Shown here in pieces: positions 60,901-64,000 of a stretch of 64,000 bases of DNA (positions are counted from its first letter, which is position 1; the number at the start of each line of letters is the position of its first letter). The DNA is from Linum tenue (lineage: Eukaryota > Streptophyta > Magnoliopsida > Malpighiales > Linaceae), in NCBI GenBank assembly GCA_946122785.1, contig CAMGYJ010000007.1, positions 4,976,909 through 5,040,908 of the forward strand. Reading direction: 5' to 3'. Under the pieces are notes generated by a model that saw only the letters and a program-made list of their open reading frames with translations, was not told the origin of the DNA and made no database searches. The translations under genes and the position numbers were made by a program.

Positions 60901-62412
60901 CGTGCCCGAGATGGCCTCGATTGTGAGCCTCACACGCTCAGGGTGCGCCTCTGGCTCTATGTCGAACGGGGGCGGGGGCAGCCTTTCTTTTTCCATGGGG
61001 GCCTGGCCTTCTTCATTCGGGGCCTCTTCTTGCTCCACCCCCTTCTTCTCCTCCTGCACTACAAAGGCCCTCTGTGTCCTGTCTTCCCCCTTTCTTACGA
61101 ACTCGCTCAGCATTCCTCGATCCACCAGCCCCTGGATCTCTGACTTGAGCTGGTAGCAGTCAGCCGTGTGGTGACCCCTCTCTCGGTGGAACTCACAATA
61201 CCTGTCGAGGTTCTGCTCGTTCGGGCGCCCCCTCATTGGCCCCGGCCAGCGGATATGGTACCCTTTATCCTTCACAAATTGTAGGACATTTTTCAGCGAG
61301 TCATTCAGCTCGGTGAAGTTCCCCCCACCCTTTGGAGGAAAGCGCGGTGGCTCTGGGCGCCGCATGTTCGCCGGGAAAAATGTGCTCTGGTGGTGCGTGG
61401 CGGCGGGCGGCGGGCGAGGCGCCCTGGCCACCGCTCCCTCTTCTGGGCGCACGTCCCTCCTCTCCAGCCTTCTCGCGGCCAGGGTTTCCTCCAACATGAT
61501 CACCTTTTGCACCCTCCGATCCAAATCTTCGGTAGATGTCACGTCCCTCTTAGACAGTGCTCGGCACAACTCTTCACTCGTGGTGCACTCGTCCAGGCAG
61601 CACCCTAGGACCGGGGGCTTCACGTCCTTGACCGCCATGGCCACTGACATCCAACGCTCATAGAAGTCCCTGAGCGCTTCGCCCTTCCGCTGCTTGACCT
61701 TGAACAAGGCGCTAATGGTGAGGCTCCGCCGCTTCTGGCTGGCGAACTTTGAAAGAAAAAGGGCCGCGAACTGCTCAAAGCTATCAATCCGCCCCTCCTC
61801 TATCTGATGGTACCAATCCAATACCACGCCCGTAAACGTAGAAGGAAAGGCGCGGCATAGGGTGGCATCCGAGCTGTTGTACAGTTGCATCTTCGTGAAG
61901 TAGTTGTTCAAATGATCCTCTGGGTCGGCCGCCCCGTCGTAAGTAGGGAGCGCCGGGATGACGGAGTTTGCTTGCTCGGCCAATATGCTTCACGCGAGGG
62001 GCTGTCGCACCCCCCACGCTCTCCCCTGTCGACGGTGTGCCCATCCGTTGTGCTCGTCAAAATCCGAGGCCATATGCTTCGTCAGGTGCCCTAGATCTTC
62101 CATGCGCCTTAGTGCGCTAGACGCCCCCTCCTCTTCTTCCTCTCAGTCCCTTCTCTTTCCTAGTGGGGGGTCCGCCACCGCACCCCTTTTCAACACTTCC
62201 ACCTCTTTCCTGAGCGCCTCCAGCGCCTGCTCCTGTTGCTCGACTATGTGGAGCAGATGCTCCTTCGTGAGGGTGACGCCCTCGGACTGGGTCGCCTCCT
62301 GCGCCCCGTCGTCCACCGCCGCGTGCGCTTCTCCTGACAACACATGTGCCTCCTGGGACGCCTCGGCCCCCGCCGGTCCCCCTTCTCCTTCACCTGCCCC
62401 TAGCGCCTCCAT
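57951..62412 (-). pseudogene. Broken gag-pol of the gypsy element
   Basis: Gag begins at 62412 (coiled-coil HLLHIVEQQEQALEALRKEV), shifts frame near 62140-61990, then a long frame 61983-59374 carries the gag core (VLDWYHQIEEG), a zinc-knuckle-like CEFHRERGHHTADC, protease (LVDTGSSMDVLF) and RT with YVDD. An in-frame TAA at 59374-59376 splits pol. RNase H follows to a frameshift near 58935, then a second RNase H-like part (VYVDGAASRVGAGAGIVV; VYSDSALVVNQLNG) with more shifts near 58710 and 58490, and an integrase H-C finger (HQGACGMH, CHQC). It cannot make a working polyprotein. Confidence 0.92.
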
Positions 62413-62446
62413 GACCTCTTGCTTCCTCAGTAGTTACGCTATGCGC

Positions 62447-62464
62447 CCCCTTCCTGGCGCGCCA
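62447..62464 (-). other. Primer-binding site of the gypsy element
   Basis: Minus strand TGGCGCGCCAGGAAGGGG, two bases after the LTR end. TGGCGC starts are common in Tat/Athila-type PBSs, but I could not assign the tRNA. Confidence 0.6.
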
Positions 62465-62466
62465 AT

Positions 62467-63043
62467 TGTTCGTGCCCGGTAACTAGGCGACCCGAACCTT
62501 CGCACGTGACCGACCTTGCGCGCTCCACCCTGCACGCTGCGCGGCTAAACTGAGCCCGGGGTGGGACTCGTTAGCACTCCAACGCCCAAGTCAGAGACCC
62601 TTTCTAGAGAGAAGTGAATAGTAATTTTAGAGAGAAGTTCCAACATGAGTAAATGAGGTTCACCAACTCCCCTTTTATACCTCGGGTCTGGCCGAACGAC
62701 ATCCCCGTCTCCCGCCTGTCGTCAGACCCGCATTAAATGTGTCGTACGACCAGGTCCCATGCGCCTCGACCACCTGACACCGTACCCAGCCATTCGAGGC
62801 GCATGACGTCAGGTGGTCCCTCCTCCGTACCCTCCTTCCCGTTGTAACTCCTTGTCGTATGCGCCTGGTGTCAGAGCCTGAGCCCCACTTGGCCTGGTGC
62901 TCCTCTTTGATGAATGAGCCAACTCCACCCATGCTCCCTTGGGCATATTGGGCCATGCTCCACTACTTAGCCTAGCCTGCCCAACTTCTCCCTCTTGGGC
63001 CCTGCCAGCTGGACCCTTTCGGGCCGCGGCCATGCCCCCAACA
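62467..63043 (-). repeat. 5' LTR (577 bp) of the gypsy element
   Basis: Begins TGTTGGGGGCATGG and ends GGGCACGAACA, with TG...CA and matching TGTT/AACA ends. The right boundary abuts the AT-rich 3' flank of the PDR transporter gene. No second LTR in the window. Confidence 0.88.
62671..62681 (-). promoter_or_regulatory. LTR TATA box
   Basis: The minus strand reads GGTATAAAAGG, a consensus TATA box about 200 bp before the end of the LTR, where the U3/R border is expected. Confidence 0.65.
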
Positions 63044-63476
63044 AGTATCTATACTTTTTATATTTTACAATTTGGTACCTAAAAATTATAAGTTATACAA
63101 TAAATGTCACTAAAAATAACATTTTGGACCTAAAAAATTTTATGATATGACATTTTAGTTCCTAAACTTTTCAAAATTTACATATTGGTCCAAGACTTGG
63201 ATGACATTTGGATTCATCGATCAATCCACCAATTCATAATATCCAATCTATGAATCCACCAATCCATTTGATTCAATTTATTTTATCCATGGATCTACTA
63301 ATCCAATCCACCAATACATTGGTCCAATCCATTTGCCACCTATACTTGTTATACGCAATTTCGCCTTGAAAAGCCTCAAGAACTCTATATTTCATAGATA
63401 CAACCCACATAAACTAAATATAATAAAAATGATGTTTTTATCTCTTTTATGTCCTTTCTACCCATGTTTGGACAGT
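63044..63476. other. 3' flank of PDR transporter
   Basis: AT-rich with a short repeated phrase (aatccaccaatccat-type, 63225-63330). No gene. Confidence 0.6.
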
Positions 63477-64000
63477 TCATCGCTTCTGGAAATTCAGAAA
63501 CTTAATGCTATAAGCAAAGACAAACAGGAAAAGGAGCACAAACCCAATGTGGGCAGCTGCAACAGCTCCAAGGAAGTCATATTCAAATCCAAACGACTGT
63601 TTCAAGAATTGCTTCACAGGCATGTTGCCTTGCCCGGCTACTTCCACTAAACTGTCAACGTTTCCCAGCTGGGATGCAAACATGCCATAAATTGTCCAAG
63701 CCACTGGGGATGCCCAGTAGTACCATCTCCACCATATTGGGATATCCTGTCAGACACAAACACAAAAAACTTACTCCTATAATGGCAGGCAAGCAATGAG
63801 TGTTTAAGTTATGGTTTTGCTTGTTTGGGTTACCGTTCGAAGAATAAGGAAGCCGTTGAAGAGATTCCATGTGGTGAAGAAGAACGTCATGGCGATGGCA
63901 GCTATTTGGTAGCTAGGAGTGAGTGCAATAAGCATCATCCCGTAGAGATTGAAGTATAGGAAACACATGAATATGAAGAAATAGAACCACAAGAAGTTCC
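63477..64000 (-). CDS. PDR-type ABCG transporter, C-terminal exons (partial)
   Basis: Two exons on the minus strand: 63834-64000 (running off the window) and the last, 63477-63746, joined in phase across a GT-AG intron. They encode the end of the second membrane domain: an FFIFMCFLYFNLYGMM helix, ALTPSYQIAAIAMTFFF, the IPIWWRWYYWASPVAWTIYG block that is nearly invariant in plant PDRs, and a last helix before the KFLNFQKR terminus. Full-size ABCG/PDR pumps (~1,450 residues) export hormones, wax precursors or defence metabolites at the plasma membrane. Substrate cannot be told from the C-terminus. The fragment at 57301-57923 comes from a neighbouring tandem copy in the same orientation. Confidence 0.93.

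Larger units (their letters stand above)
57951..63043 (-). mobile_element. Truncated Ty3/gypsy (Tat-lineage) retrotransposon
   Basis: Minus-strand order: 5' LTR (63043-62467), PBS (62464-62447), gag from ATG 62412, protease, RT, RNase H, a second RNase H-like domain, integrase zinc finger. It ends at 57951 within the start of integrase; the DDE core and 3' LTR are lost. The doubled RNase H is the mark of the Tat lineage. The flank next to the lost end is an intron of the PDR fragment. Confidence 0.93.

Noticed and set aside
60851..61663. Plus-strand frames of 101-116 codons opposite gag-pol
   Set aside because: GC-rich shadows of the retroelement polyprotein; no family features.

Overview
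The window is nuclear DNA of a flowering plant, most likely a eudicot. The genes are split by short, mostly GT-AG introns with AT-rich interiors. The proteins include plant-only types: a plastid PPR-RRM protein, ATL-type RING-H2, DnaJ-DUF3444, PDR-type ABCG and plant EXO70A1. Gene-poor stretches carry MULE, hAT, Harbinger and Ty3/gypsy elements. The species cannot be named from sequence alone.

Layout. 1-1.4 kb: minus-strand LTR-retrotransposon remnant (LTR, primer-binding site, decayed gag) cut by the window edge. 3.06-8.95 kb (+): PPR4, RRM plus PPR protein for plastid rps12 trans-splicing, 10 exons, one GC-AG intron. 10.2-15.8 kb (-): EXO70A1, 12 exons, all phases closing. 16.49-18.15 kb: a Pack-MULE-like element with ~280-bp terminal inverted repeats and a perfect 10-bp target duplication, carrying two head-to-head fragments of ginkbilobin-2/DUF26 genes. 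19.27-20.49 kb: non-autonomous hAT element with a perfect 8-bp target duplication. 20.8-24.5 kb (+): dihydroxyacid dehydratase. 25.1-27.4 kb (-): plastid SUFC, convergent with the Fe-S enzyme DHAD. 28.3-31.6 kb (-): NT-C2 (EEIG1/EHBP1-like) protein, with a decayed duplicate of the whole locus at 32.7-34.8 kb. 35.8-36.35 kb (-): small plastid-targeted membrane protein, with a tRNA-Arg(UCG) gene just upstream on the same strand. 36.9-38.7 kb (-): ATL-type RING-H2 ligase. 40.5-44.3 kb (-): plant-specific coiled-coil-like protein.

44.7-49.1 kb is repeat-dominated: a fold-back element with satellite-like arms, a 240-bp tandem duplication, a ~1.07-kb near-perfect hairpin element and a ~190-bp tandem array. 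After it come a truncated ALIS/CDC50 pseudogene (49.3-50.0 kb, -), a single-exon DnaJ-DUF3444 gene (51.9-54.0 kb, -), a Harbinger-type MITE (55.47-55.90 kb), and a PDR-type ABC transporter fragment (57.3-57.9 kb, -) abutting a truncated Tat-lineage Ty3/gypsy element (57.95-63.04 kb, -, one intact 577-bp LTR). The last two exons of a second PDR transporter (63.5-64.0 kb, -) run off the right edge.

The host genes are housekeeping: plastid RNA splicing, exocytosis, branched-chain amino-acid synthesis, Fe-S assembly, ubiquitination and transport. I see no operon-like functional cluster; the DHAD/SUFC adjacency is the only functional pairing. The most unusual material is the mobile and hairpin DNA between genes. 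All coordinates come from reading splice signals and frames by eye; no database search was run.
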